NCBI GenBank assembly: GCA_035543335.1
Contig: DASZZH010000002.1
Coordinates: 1 to 34,317, forward strand
Origin: Burkholderiales bacterium
GTDB taxonomy: Bacteria > Pseudomonadota > Gammaproteobacteria > Burkholderiales > JAHFRG01
Direction of reading: 5' to 3'
DNA: 34,317 nt
Both the position numbers and the translations under genes were made by a program. Position 1 is the first letter of the stretch. Each line of letters begins with the position of its first letter. Under the pieces are notes generated by a model, which was not told the origin of the DNA, did no database searches, and was given only the letters and a program-made list of their open reading frames with translations. Of the stretch, positions 16,589 through 22,938 are shown in pieces.

Positions 16589-16805
16589 TAGACACCTTTG
16601 GTTTTTTCAATGCTGCGAAGTTTGGAAGGTTCCTCGGCTTGGTAACTATTCCGGATAGCTGCAACCGGACATGCTCCTCCAGCACTTTCGGCAAACCGTC
16701 CGCCCCTATACGAAACACAAAACCGTTTTCCCTAAGCCAGCGAATCATGCAACTGCGCCGCTTATAACCGGTCAGGATTACGAGTTCGGCAACAGAGAGG
16801 AACAT
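16560..16805 (-). CDS. DUF4224 family protein
   Basis: I start at ATG 16805 (81 residues, MFLSVAELVILTGYKRRSCMIRWLRENGFVFRIGADGLPKVLEEHV), after GAGG in GAGGTCGTG. The pattern LTGYKRxSxQxRWLxxNGxxFxxGxDGxPxV is the recognised core of DUF4224, a small winged-helix-like domain found next to phage integrases, where an excisionase or directionality role is suspected but not established. Its ATG shares one base with the TGA of the upstream 54-residue ORF, and its tail overlaps the integrase. Confidence 0.85.
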   Translation of the reverse strand: MFLSVAELVILTGYKRRSCMIRWLRENGFVFRIGADGLPKVLEEHVRLQLSGIVTKPRNLPNFAALKKPKVSNGSSSENPS

Positions 16806-16969
16806 CACGACCTCAGCCCCCTGTGTAGTTCCTCGATCTTCCGATGATGCAGCGCAGTCAACCGATATTCCGACCCGGGGCACAGTTCGTCCAGGCTGAC
16901 CCCCAAGCCCGCCTTATAACCATTTGCGACATACATCTCATAAATATTATTCCGACCGTTTATGCTCAT
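16805..16969 (-). CDS. Small 54-residue protein coupled to DUF4224 gene
   Basis: ATG 16969 is preceded by AAAGGTGAG at seven bases, a good ribosome site. The frame runs 54 codons and ends in TGATG, with the final A shared with the DUF4224 start, a classic termination-reinitiation junction. The sequence begins MSINGRNNIYEMYVANGYKAG, has a central SLDELCPGSEYRL, and ends in a charged helix (HHRKIEELHRGLRS). I do not recognise the family. Its place between the Rep and DUF4224-integrase genes suggests a regulator or accessory factor of replication or excision, but this is inference. Confidence 0.6.
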   Translation of the reverse strand: MSINGRNNIYEMYVANGYKAGLGVSLDELCPGSEYRLTALHHRKIEELHRGLRS

Positions 16970-17033
16970 TCGCGCTCACCTTTGCTTATGTGTGCATTTT
17001 GTACAAGTATAAAATGCTTCCGCTTCGCCGTCG

Positions 17034-17065
17034 CCGCGCCTATCGTCCGCCGCGATAGGGCGCGG
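17034..17065. repeat. GC-rich hairpin overlapping the rep stop codon
   Basis: An inverted repeat (ccgcgcctatcg / cgatagggcgcgg, one bulged base, loop of seven) spans the last codons and stop of the rep gene. No T-run follows on the minus strand. It could end or protect the rep transcript, or be part of an origin. Either role is a guess. Confidence 0.45.
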
Positions 17066-17828
17066 CTGCCGGTCGAAGCGGGTACGCCAAAACTGACCCC
17101 TGTTCTCGGTATGGCATATTGAAAGACGCATGCACCACTGACTTGCCCTCCGCCCTCACTCTCGCCTGTAGCCACGCCACCATTTCGTCAGAATTTGCTC
17201 CATAAAGACGCAGCTTTGAAATATCCGGCTTTAACCCCCGCGACACCAAATAAAGATGCTTATACTTTGGCCGTTCCCCGTCCTCCCAACCTTTCCCCAT
17301 ATATTTCCCAATATAAAAAGCGATCTGCATTGAATTTCCAAACTTACGCGGCGGCGTAATATGCACACTGCCAAGCCCCCCGATAATTCCCCGCCACAGC
17401 GGAAGCATAAAATAGGGCGCATCATAATAACCCCGCACCGCTATATGCCAATGAATCGCGCCCCGCTTCTGCAACTCCGCAACGGCAACGAATAAAAACT
17501 TTTTATATTTCTTCCGAACACCCTTCACAAACGCCTTCAAATGCCGAATCGCAACCGCCATATCCTGCATATTTTCTTGGTACGTCAACGTAATCATCCG
17601 GTCAGCACCCAAAACCAACACCCTATCCCGCAAATTCTGAATAGCCCTAAAAATCACGTAGAGCCTTTTCCTCTCAGCATCATCTGCGGAAGCATCCCGC
17701 CAGCCCCCATCCTTAATTGAATTAACAGAATACCGAACAGAAGCACCACAACGACGCACTGTAATGCGCCAATGAGAACCCTTTGTACGGTCACCACTAA
17801 GAAATATATCGCCATCAGAGCCGTCCAT
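17040..17828 (-). CDS. rep: HUH-family rolling-circle replication initiator (inovirus Gp2-like)
   Basis: The 262-residue protein shows the three HUH Rep motifs in order: motif I RMITLTYQ (residues 78-84), motif II AIHWHIAVRG with metal-binding H126 and H128, and motif III FYIGKYMGKG with the nicking tyrosine Y172 (and Y176) and K175. Such proteins nick one strand at the double-strand origin to start rolling-circle replication in filamentous phages, related plasmids and satellites. Family assignment to the inovirus Gp2 type is from motif style. The gene heads the minus-strand block. The origin itself is not identified; candidates are the rep 5' region or 18400-18662. Confidence 0.82.
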   Translation of the reverse strand: MDGSDGDIFLSGDRTKGSHWRITVRRCGASVRYSVNSIKDGGWRDASADDAERKRLYVIFRAIQNLRDRVLVLGADRMITLTYQENMQDMAVAIRHLKAFVKGVRKKYKKFLFVAVAELQKRGAIHWHIAVRGYYDAPYFMLPLWRGIIGGLGSVHITPPRKFGNSMQIAFYIGKYMGKGWEDGERPKYKHLYLVSRGLKPDISKLRLYGANSDEMVAWLQARVRAEGKSVVHASFNMPYREQGSVLAYPLRPAAAPYRGGR

Positions 17829-17882
17829 GCGCGATTAAGCCCCTAACACAGGCCACCCTCACATCTGGCGGATATTTCAAAA

Positions 17883-18071
17883 GTGACGCAAGCCGCCGAC
17901 TCACCGGCAACCGCCACAGCGGCGCCGCCGCCGGAACTGCCACCGAATTCAGCCTCGGAGAATTTGCTTGAATTGTATAGATTGAGTACCATTACCTATC
18001 ATGATAGGCAATGGATAATTGAGTGTCAAGCCCAATTGCTTGAGCTTGGCAACCTATTGACGCTTAAATGA
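17883..18071 (+). CDS. Possible small protein, 62 residues
   Basis: The frame starts at GTG 17883 and ends at 18071. It has an Ala/Pro/Thr-rich N-terminus (SPATATAAPPPELPP) and a helical tail (SENLLELYRLSTITYHDRQWIIECQAQLLELGNLLTLK) whose composition looks protein-like. There is no clear ribosome site. It is divergent from rep, with about 54 bp between, and its end overlaps the opposing 111-residue gene by eight bases. No family recognised. Confidence 0.35.
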   Translation: MTQAADSPATATAAPPPELPPNSASENLLELYRLSTITYHDRQWIIECQAQLLELGNLLTLK

Positions 18072-18399
18072 TCTCGGTAGACCGCTTGCCTGGAATCGCT
18101 CCGGTGACGGCCTTCCAAAAGTTGGTAACGCCCTTCATGAGCTTCCACGCCAGCGATTTCGTATGCAGAGGACCTAATGGCGGAAACTCCTTCCGAACAT
18201 CAATCCCGCCCAGAATGTCCTCATATTTCTTGATGGTCCGCTTATCATGCACGAGCAGCATGATCTTCCAGCCCATCTTACGGCCTACGAAGAGCATCCC
18301 GATAGCGCTTTCGAGCTCATTGGCTTGGCCGTGGAAGTCCTTGATAGCTTTATCGGCGAGCTTGCCGAGACTGATGTAGTCTTTTTCCTCGGGGGTCAT
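18064..18399 (-). CDS. Conserved-looking hypothetical protein, 111 residues
   Basis: MTPEEKDYISLGKLADKAIKDFHGQANELESAIGMLFVGRKMGWKIMLLVHDKRTIKKYEDILG shows a convincing mix of helix and a hydrophobic strand (WKIMLLVHDKRTIKKYE). The ATG is preceded by an AGG-rich stretch (cacctccaaaatgac on the plus strand) at suitable distance. I recognise no domain and would not assign a function. It lies between rep and the plus-strand cargo. The 263-bp spacer after it (18400-18662) has no gene and only weak inverted repeats (aaaaggta near 18499 with taccttttaaa near 18638). Confidence 0.6.
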   Translation of the reverse strand: MTPEEKDYISLGKLADKAIKDFHGQANELESAIGMLFVGRKMGWKIMLLVHDKRTIKKYEDILGGIDVRKEFPPLGPLHTKSLAWKLMKGVTNFWKAVTGAIPGKRSTEII

Positions 18400-18662
18400 G
18401 TCATTTTGGAGGTGTCAGGTTGAAAGGAATCTAAGCATAAACCGGTAATAGGGGCTCAGCAACCCTTATGACACTTTCAGCCCATCCGAGACTGGTTATA
18501 AAAGGTAACTGTGATGTGTAATAGCCGGCGAGTTATTGAACCCTTTACGTCTGACACCGAGTGGAATAATGTTATGCAGAACCCCCGTGTTAGACCCCAC
18601 GTTACTAGATCCAGATACGTATAAGAGCAGGCTACCTTTTAAACGTATGTAGACACGACGCC

Positions 18663-19487
18663 GTGACTAAATTATCAAGAACTGCTCTGTACCTATTCCG
18701 GCTACGGTTTTTCTTCCTGCTCCTTTTTCTTCTTTCAGTGCTTGGCTTTATAGAAACTATGAGCGAGGCGGCGTTCTTGTCGGCGGCTGTACTCTATTTT
18801 GTTTGTGGGACGATGTGGGCTATCTATTATAGGGCCCAAACATTAAATCCGTTTGAAATGTCCAAGCCTTATTTTGAGTCCTTTATCCCATTGTTGGTAC
18901 TCTTTGTATGGCCGTTTCACGTCTCGGACTTCCTCATATATCAGATCAAGACGCGCATGAATCCAACGCGATATATTGTTTCGTGCGGCTTAGAAAATAC
19001 TGAACGCTTCGGTAGTCTTAACAAAGCTATGAATAATGCGAGACAGAAAGCATTAGACTTGAGACGGGTAGTCTTTGTCTATGACTTTGCAAAGGACCAA
19101 CCATACTACGACTCACTTGACGAGACCTATGGGTCGGCATCAGTCGGATGGGCCGTAAATCCAAAAGGGGACGTCCATAAACTTGAAGAGCATCATTGGC
19201 TTCCAGAGGGCTTTGCTAACATCCACGAAATACTTGGCGTCAAACCATCAGAAAATCCCAACCTTGACTTTGAGAAGCTGGTAGCAATGCGTACACAAGA
19301 GGAGCGACATACGGCCAAAAAGAAATGGCGGTTTGAGCAAGCAACAAAACGCTTAACTAATCTAGAGACTGGCGACAGCTACCTGCCACCGTCATTAGAA
19401 ATCGTAGATGGCACGACGCCCGGTTACCATGTCCCATCAAAGGGGATATGGGTAAGAAGAATTGACGCTGAAATAGTGGAACCGTAA
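18663..19487 (+). CDS. Membrane protein of unknown function with soluble C-terminal domain
   Basis: The frame of 274 residues begins at GTG 18663. Three hydrophobic segments are visible near residues 9-28 (LYLFRLRFFFLLLFLLSVLGF), 34-54 (SEAAFLSAAVLYFVCGTMWAIYY) and 72-92 (FIPLLVLFVWPFHVSDFLIY). About 180 soluble residues follow, with a possible alpha/beta core (RRVVFVYDFAKDQPYYDSL) and a highly charged stretch (RTQEERHTAKKKWRFEQATKRL). No ribosome site is evident, so the start may differ. It opens the AT-rich cargo block. I do not recognise it. Confidence 0.6.
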   Translation: MTKLSRTALYLFRLRFFFLLLFLLSVLGFIETMSEAAFLSAAVLYFVCGTMWAIYYRAQTLNPFEMSKPYFESFIPLLVLFVWPFHVSDFLIYQIKTRMNPTRYIVSCGLENTERFGSLNKAMNNARQKALDLRRVVFVYDFAKDQPYYDSLDETYGSASVGWAVNPKGDVHKLEEHHWLPEGFANIHEILGVKPSENPNLDFEKLVAMRTQEERHTAKKKWRFEQATKRLTNLETGDSYLPPSLEIVDGTTPGYHVPSKGIWVRRIDAEIVEP

Positions 19488-19516
19488 GCCCATAATAATA
19501 AGAAAATGTTGCCCGT

Positions 19517-19645
19517 ATGCGATTGCCTATCGTCCCGAAGTACAAGTTATCCCTGGAAAAAGTTCGCCATCTAGAAAAGCAGCTTGCCGTTTCTGAATTC
19601 AACGACAAACTCCACAAAAAATTTGAGGCTTGCCTTGAGCCGTAA
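19517..19645 (+). CDS. Small ORF (42 residues) overlapping the HEPN gene
   Basis: ATG 19517 opens a 42-codon frame, MRLPIVPKYKLSLEKVRHLEKQLAVSEFNDKLHKKFEACLEP, predicted to be almost wholly helical and charged. Its stop at 19643-19645 lies 8-10 bases inside the HEPN frame if that gene starts at TTG 19635, which would couple the two. It lacks a strong ribosome site. It might be a mini-antitoxin, a leader peptide or chance; no family recognised. Confidence 0.4.
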   Translation: MRLPIVPKYKLSLEKVRHLEKQLAVSEFNDKLHKKFEACLEP

Positions 19646-20150
19646 AAAACCAGCTAACCATACGGTGGAGCCAGCGCTTCAGCGTCTTACAGTGAAACCA
19701 GCACTTGCGCTTGAATTCTTTGCCGTGTTTTCGCGTTTTGAGTTTGCATTAAAGGTGACGCAATTTAGAAAAAACTACAATGGCGAAACCTGGGCAGATT
19801 GGAAGAAGTTTGCTGAAGCAATCGCTAAAGACTTCGATACAAAGGCGCCCCATGATCCTGAGGTTCGACAGGCTTTCGATTACCTGACCACTCGACGACT
19901 TGGCAAGTTAGTGGTCCAAGACAATGGTCCTATGTGGCAAGACGTTATTCTCAGACCCAATTTATCCAATGCTGATCGCGCGCTTTCGTTGATAAAACAA
20001 GTCCGGAACAACTTTTTTCATGGTGGTAAGTACGCGCCCGATAGCGATGCTCCGCCCGAACGCGATGAACAGCTATTGAAGAACGCAATCGTTCTCCTCC
20101 GGGTTTGTCTGTCGTTGGAAACTAGTGTTAAAGAAGCGTATGAGAAGTAG
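19635..20150 (+). CDS. HEPN-domain protein, putative RNase
   Basis: I start at TTG 19635, seven bases after TGAGG; the frame is open further upstream but overlaps the small ORF. The 171-residue product has a helical core (ALALEFFAVFSRFEFALK) and, near residue 124, RNNFFHGGKY, an Rx4H motif characteristic of catalytic HEPN domains (R124, H129). HEPN proteins with this motif often act as metal-independent RNases in toxin-antitoxin and abortive-infection systems. No MNT nucleotidyltransferase partner is present. The HEPN assignment rests on the motif and helical pattern; the toxin role is inferred. Confidence 0.65.
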   Translation: MSRKKPANHTVEPALQRLTVKPALALEFFAVFSRFEFALKVTQFRKNYNGETWADWKKFAEAIAKDFDTKAPHDPEVRQAFDYLTTRRLGKLVVQDNGPMWQDVILRPNLSNADRALSLIKQVRNNFFHGGKYAPDSDAPPERDEQLLKNAIVLLRVCLSLETSVKEAYEK

Positions 20151-20313
20151 CTTTCTAACTTGGCAACGAACGAAAACGACTCAGCTTTAACCAGTACCCA
20201 CTTTTGCCCCTATGGGTGGTGAAGCAAGGCTCGAACCTGCCAAATATCTTTCTATTGCACCGAGATATTTCAAACGGTTACAATCGGATACCTGAGCAGA
20301 ATATTTTGCAGTA

Positions 20314-20343
20314 TTGACAGAAGAATAGAAAGAAAATCATTAT
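20314..20343 (+). promoter_or_regulatory. Candidate promoter for the ATPase-TOPRIM unit
   Basis: The 350-398 bp gap between the HEPN gene and the ATPase has no ORF of note. It contains a consensus TTGACA (20314-20319) followed after 18 bp by CATTAT (20338-20343), or by TATGCT at 21 bp. The A-rich spacer and flanks favour promoter activity. The hit lies about 160-210 bp upstream of the ATPase start. Assignment is by eye only. Confidence 0.4.
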
Positions 20344-20548
20344 GCTAAAGTTACTCTGCTAGTTGGACTCATAATCCTATGTTCTAGGCTAAAATGTATT
20401 TGTAGTCGCCTGTGTTACACAAACAGGGGGTGAAACGGGCTCACACCCTCAATGAAAACGCAATTATCACCTTGATAAAGCGTCAGGGCAGGTATAGGGT
20501 ATGCTTACTACTCTACCAAAGCGGCGGCGTTTCCTTGCCGATAACAAA

Positions 20549-21676
20549 ATGATTGAATCCTTTGAAATCGAAAATTTCCGGTGCTTCGAGAAGGTTTCCC
20601 TTTCTAGATTGTCCAGAATAAACATCATTGTTGGTAACAATGCTTCTGGCAAAACCGCTTTAATCGAAGCATTACGGACTGCTATCGCAGGTATTCCGCT
20701 CGTTTTCATAATGCTAAATAATTTTCGCGGATTGCATTTCTTGCTTCCGCAGCCCCCGGAACAACGGCATTTTGATTCGCTTTGGTTACATTACTTTAAA
20801 GAGCAAGAAATAACACAACCAATCAAGCTTTCCATTGTTAACAGCGAGGGGGAAAAAGCCTCTGTGAGGATATTTTATGACGTTAGGCCAGCTACCTCTG
20901 CTACAACAACATCCACCGCAGCGGTTTCTAACGTTATGTCAATCGCTGGCGCTGGCTCACAAATAATATTTCCTATACCAGCAATTTCTCCCACTGTCCC
21001 AATTACGCCGATTGCATTTGAACGAACTCATTTCAACGGGGCAAAAGACACGCTATATATTTTCGTCAATCAACAGGGTCAAGTAATTGCAATGCCTGGA
21101 CCAGAACTCGGGCCATCGACAGTGTTTTTTCCATTTATTTCTGCCTATAGCGAACAGGAAACTATTAGCCGATATTCGCAAGCAATAGAGGAAAAAGGCG
21201 GCAAGAAACGTGTATTAGATTTACTTCATAGAATCTACCCAATTATAGAGGACATTGAGAGTATCACTAAGATTGAGATCGCGCCGCAGAAACTATATGT
21301 ATCGCTTCCCGGACATTCTAAGTTGCAAGCTTTGACTCTTGTTTCGTCTGGAATTTACAAATTTTTCAGCATAATGCTCGGAATAATGTCAGCTAAAAAC
21401 GGGGTGGTGTTAATAGACGAGATTGAAAATGGAATTTTTCATTCTTGTCATCAAGAAATATGGAGATTAATTCTAGAGCTTTCAAAGGAAAATAACTGCC
21501 AGATTTTCGCCACCACTCATAGCAATGAATGCCTAGTCGCCTTAGCAACTGCCAGCCAAGATAATCCTGATGACATATCACTCATTCGCAATGAAATGAG
21601 CGAAGGCACTGCGAATATTAAGCATCTCCGCGGCGCTTCGACTCTAACTGCAATAAAAAAAGTGGAAGTGAGATGA
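20549..21676 (+). CDS. ABC-type/OLD-like AAA ATPase of a putative two-gene defence unit
   Basis: I choose ATG 20549 because MIESFEIENFRCFEKVSLSRLSRINIIVGNNASGKT is the standard N-terminus of OLD/RecF-like ATPases; an upstream ATG at 20501 is possible. The protein has 375 residues. Walker A is GNNASGKT (29-36), a signature-like motif is LVSSGIYKF (264-272), Walker B is GVVLIDEIENG (D290, E291) and the switch histidine is in ATTHSNE (H324). A Thr/Ala/Pro-rich insert lies near residues 113-165. Unlike classic OLD proteins it ends without a TOPRIM domain, and the next gene supplies one. A DNA-damage- or phage-sensing ATPase role is inferred. Confidence 0.82.
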   Translation: MIESFEIENFRCFEKVSLSRLSRINIIVGNNASGKTALIEALRTAIAGIPLVFIMLNNFRGLHFLLPQPPEQRHFDSLWLHYFKEQEITQPIKLSIVNSEGEKASVRIFYDVRPATSATTTSTAAVSNVMSIAGAGSQIIFPIPAISPTVPITPIAFERTHFNGAKDTLYIFVNQQGQVIAMPGPELGPSTVFFPFISAYSEQETISRYSQAIEEKGGKKRVLDLLHRIYPIIEDIESITKIEIAPQKLYVSLPGHSKLQALTLVSSGIYKFFSIMLGIMSAKNGVVLIDEIENGIFHSCHQEIWRLILELSKENNCQIFATTHSNECLVALATASQDNPDDISLIRNEMSEGTANIKHLRGASTLTAIKKVEVR

Positions 21677-21686
21677 GGATTAATTG

Positions 21687-22364
21687 GTGGCCCAGCCTTT
21701 TCAATCCCATCGCTTAGTCCTCTGTGAAGGGATCGAGGACGCTGCATTCCTGAGAGAATTATGTAACAAGAGGAATTTAGGTAGCTTCGATATTCGACCA
21801 GTGGAAGATATTGGAGGGATCAAGGGAGTAACAGGTTTTCAATCTGCGCTTTGCGTTGCCGTCCAAGATAGGGAATTTAAGAGAGTCACACGTCTAATAT
21901 TGATAGCGGATAGTGATGAGCCTCATCAAAATACCTTTGCAAAGATATGTGCTCAGATTACAAGGGCCAATCAAGACACCAACGTTAATGGAATATTTGC
22001 TGTCCCACAGAATCCATACGAACTCACTGGCGGCCATCCGAGAATAAGTATTTTATTGTTTCCAGCCCCAAATTCTAAAGGCGCACTAGACACACTACTG
22101 TGGAGCGCCTTAAAGGCGATTCCTGCCCACGGAAGAGTCGTTGATGCCGCAGAGCAAGCGGTTCAGCATGCTCGAATTTCCAGTGGCAACAGTAAATGGC
22201 CCCAATCTAAATTAGATAAAGCCCTAGTGCGCATTGCAATTGCTCTTCTTAACAAAGACAATCCTGCGGTCAGCATTTCAAGATTATGGCGGGATAATCC
22301 GAATTTAATACCAGTAACTCATCGCGTCTTTGATGATTTAGAAAATGTGCTTTCCGGGATTTGA
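21687..22364 (+). CDS. TOPRIM-like (DUF3226-type) protein, partner of the ATPase
   Basis: The 225-residue product starts at GTG 21687 (or TTG 21684), seven bases after GAGGA that overlaps the ATPase stop region, so the two genes are a tight pair. The fold signals are LVLCEGIEDAAFLREL, with TOPRIM-like glutamate E14, and RLILIADSDEP, with the DxD pair D75 and D77, both suited to metal binding. A C-terminal helical region has no recognised motif. Comparable ATPase plus TOPRIM pairs (OLD, Gabija GajA, PARIS AriA/AriB) use the TOPRIM part as a nuclease effector; here that is inference. The DUF3226 label is from memory. Confidence 0.72.
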   Translation: MAQPFQSHRLVLCEGIEDAAFLRELCNKRNLGSFDIRPVEDIGGIKGVTGFQSALCVAVQDREFKRVTRLILIADSDEPHQNTFAKICAQITRANQDTNVNGIFAVPQNPYELTGGHPRISILLFPAPNSKGALDTLLWSALKAIPAHGRVVDAAEQAVQHARISSGNSKWPQSKLDKALVRIAIALLNKDNPAVSISRLWRDNPNLIPVTHRVFDDLENVLSGI

Positions 22365-22671
22365 ATTATGTTAAAGAGACTGAAAGAGGAGGGATCAACG
22401 CAATAGAGAATTTTTGAAAAGGCTGTTGATGTTTTGCTCAAATCGAAACCACAATAGAAAATATATGCTGAAATCAATTAAAGAATAATTCCCTCAATCC
22501 ATTGACCAGATTTGCCCTGGTTGGCGAGCCGCTCCGGCCTCGAACCCTGTCTAATATTTCAGAAGTCGCCAAGGAATGACGAGGCACAGCGACAGGGAAC
22601 AAACGAAAATATTTGACAGTGATTCTGTCATCACTCTCATCGAATCAAGTAGGTACGCAATTCTTGAGATT

Positions 22672-22720
22672 GGACTTTTAATCCGTTGGTCGGCGGTTCA
22701 AATCCGCCACGGCCTACCAA
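22672..22720. repeat. attR: displaced 3' half of tRNA-Lys
   Basis: This is a copy of tRNA-Lys from the anticodon stem through CCA, 48 of 49 identical to 13541-13589. It lacks the 5' half and cannot make a tRNA. It is followed at once by a strong terminator, so it represents the original 3' end of the host tRNA gene before integration. Confidence 0.92.
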
Positions 22721-22721
22721 C

Positions 22722-22749
22722 AAAAGGGCTGCAGGAATGCAGCCCTTTT
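22722..22749 (+). terminator. Rho-independent terminator, originally of tRNA-Lys
   Basis: A perfect 12-bp stem (aaaagggctgca / tgcagccctttt) with GGAA loop is followed by GTTTT. It lies right after the displaced tRNA 3' half, as expected for the native terminator moved 9.2 kb away by the insertion. Confidence 0.85.
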
Positions 22750-22795
22750 GTTTTATGATTCTGTGAAAAACCACCCCGACTCCATTTTCCCCGTC

Positions 22796-22837
22796 TTAAT
22801 CCGCTGGTCGTAGGTTCGAGCCCTACTCGGGGAGCCA
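22796..22837 (+). pseudogene. tRNA 3'-end fragment, Asn-like
   Basis: TTAATCCGCTGG leads into an intact T-arm (GTAGG TTCGAGC CCTAC) and an acceptor 3' strand TCGGGGA followed by GCCA, matching a tRNA-Asn type 3' half. The 5' half is absent: the upstream bases do not form the D- or anticodon arms. The 20 bases after it recur after the fragment at 23932-23978. Probably an old attachment-site scar. Confidence 0.7.
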
Positions 22838-22860
22838 AAGCATGACACAAACGTGGAACA

Positions 22861-22911
22861 ATGGGGTCAGAGTAACTTTCTCGCTATCTGGAGTTGTCAC
22901 TCCGACCCCAT
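22861..22911. repeat. GGGGTCAGAGT-type inverted repeat
   Basis: atggggtcagagtaac (22861-22876) pairs with gtcactccgaccccat (22896-22911), 14 of 16. Such GGGGTCAGAGT/ACTCTGACCCC pairs are common small palindromes in proteobacterial genomes, often near transposase genes, though none is seen here. The 574-bp gap 22365-22938 otherwise holds only attR, the terminator and the Asn-like fragment. Confidence 0.55.
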
Positions 22912-22938
22912 TTATTTTCGGGGCTTCCCCCGCAGGCG

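Larger units (their letters stand above)
13541..22720. mobile_element. 9.2-kb tRNA-Lys integrated element with HUH Rep, integrase and defence cargo
   Basis: The 49-bp att repeats bound a block that carries a tyrosine integrase, DUF4224 protein, HUH rolling-circle initiator, methyltransferase-HNH-Vsr unit, HEPN protein and an ATPase-TOPRIM pair. The plus-strand cargo (18663-22364) is plainly AT-richer than the flanking backbone, while the minus-strand block is closer to it, so the element is a mosaic. No virion, relaxase or type IV secretion gene is visible. Integration at tRNA 3' ends and RCR replication fit a plasmid-like integrative element, a phage satellite, or a stripped filamentous phage. 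I cannot choose among these from sequence alone. Confidence 0.85.

Noticed and set aside
20370..20390. GGACTCATAATCC resembles a tRNA-Met anticodon arm.
   Set aside because: Flanking sequence gives no T-arm or acceptor; a short chance match is likely.
13500..22720. Search for a CRISPR array or phage coat/Zot genes in the element.
   Set aside because: No regularly spaced repeats and no small coat-like or Zot-like (Walker A plus TM) gene were found by eye.
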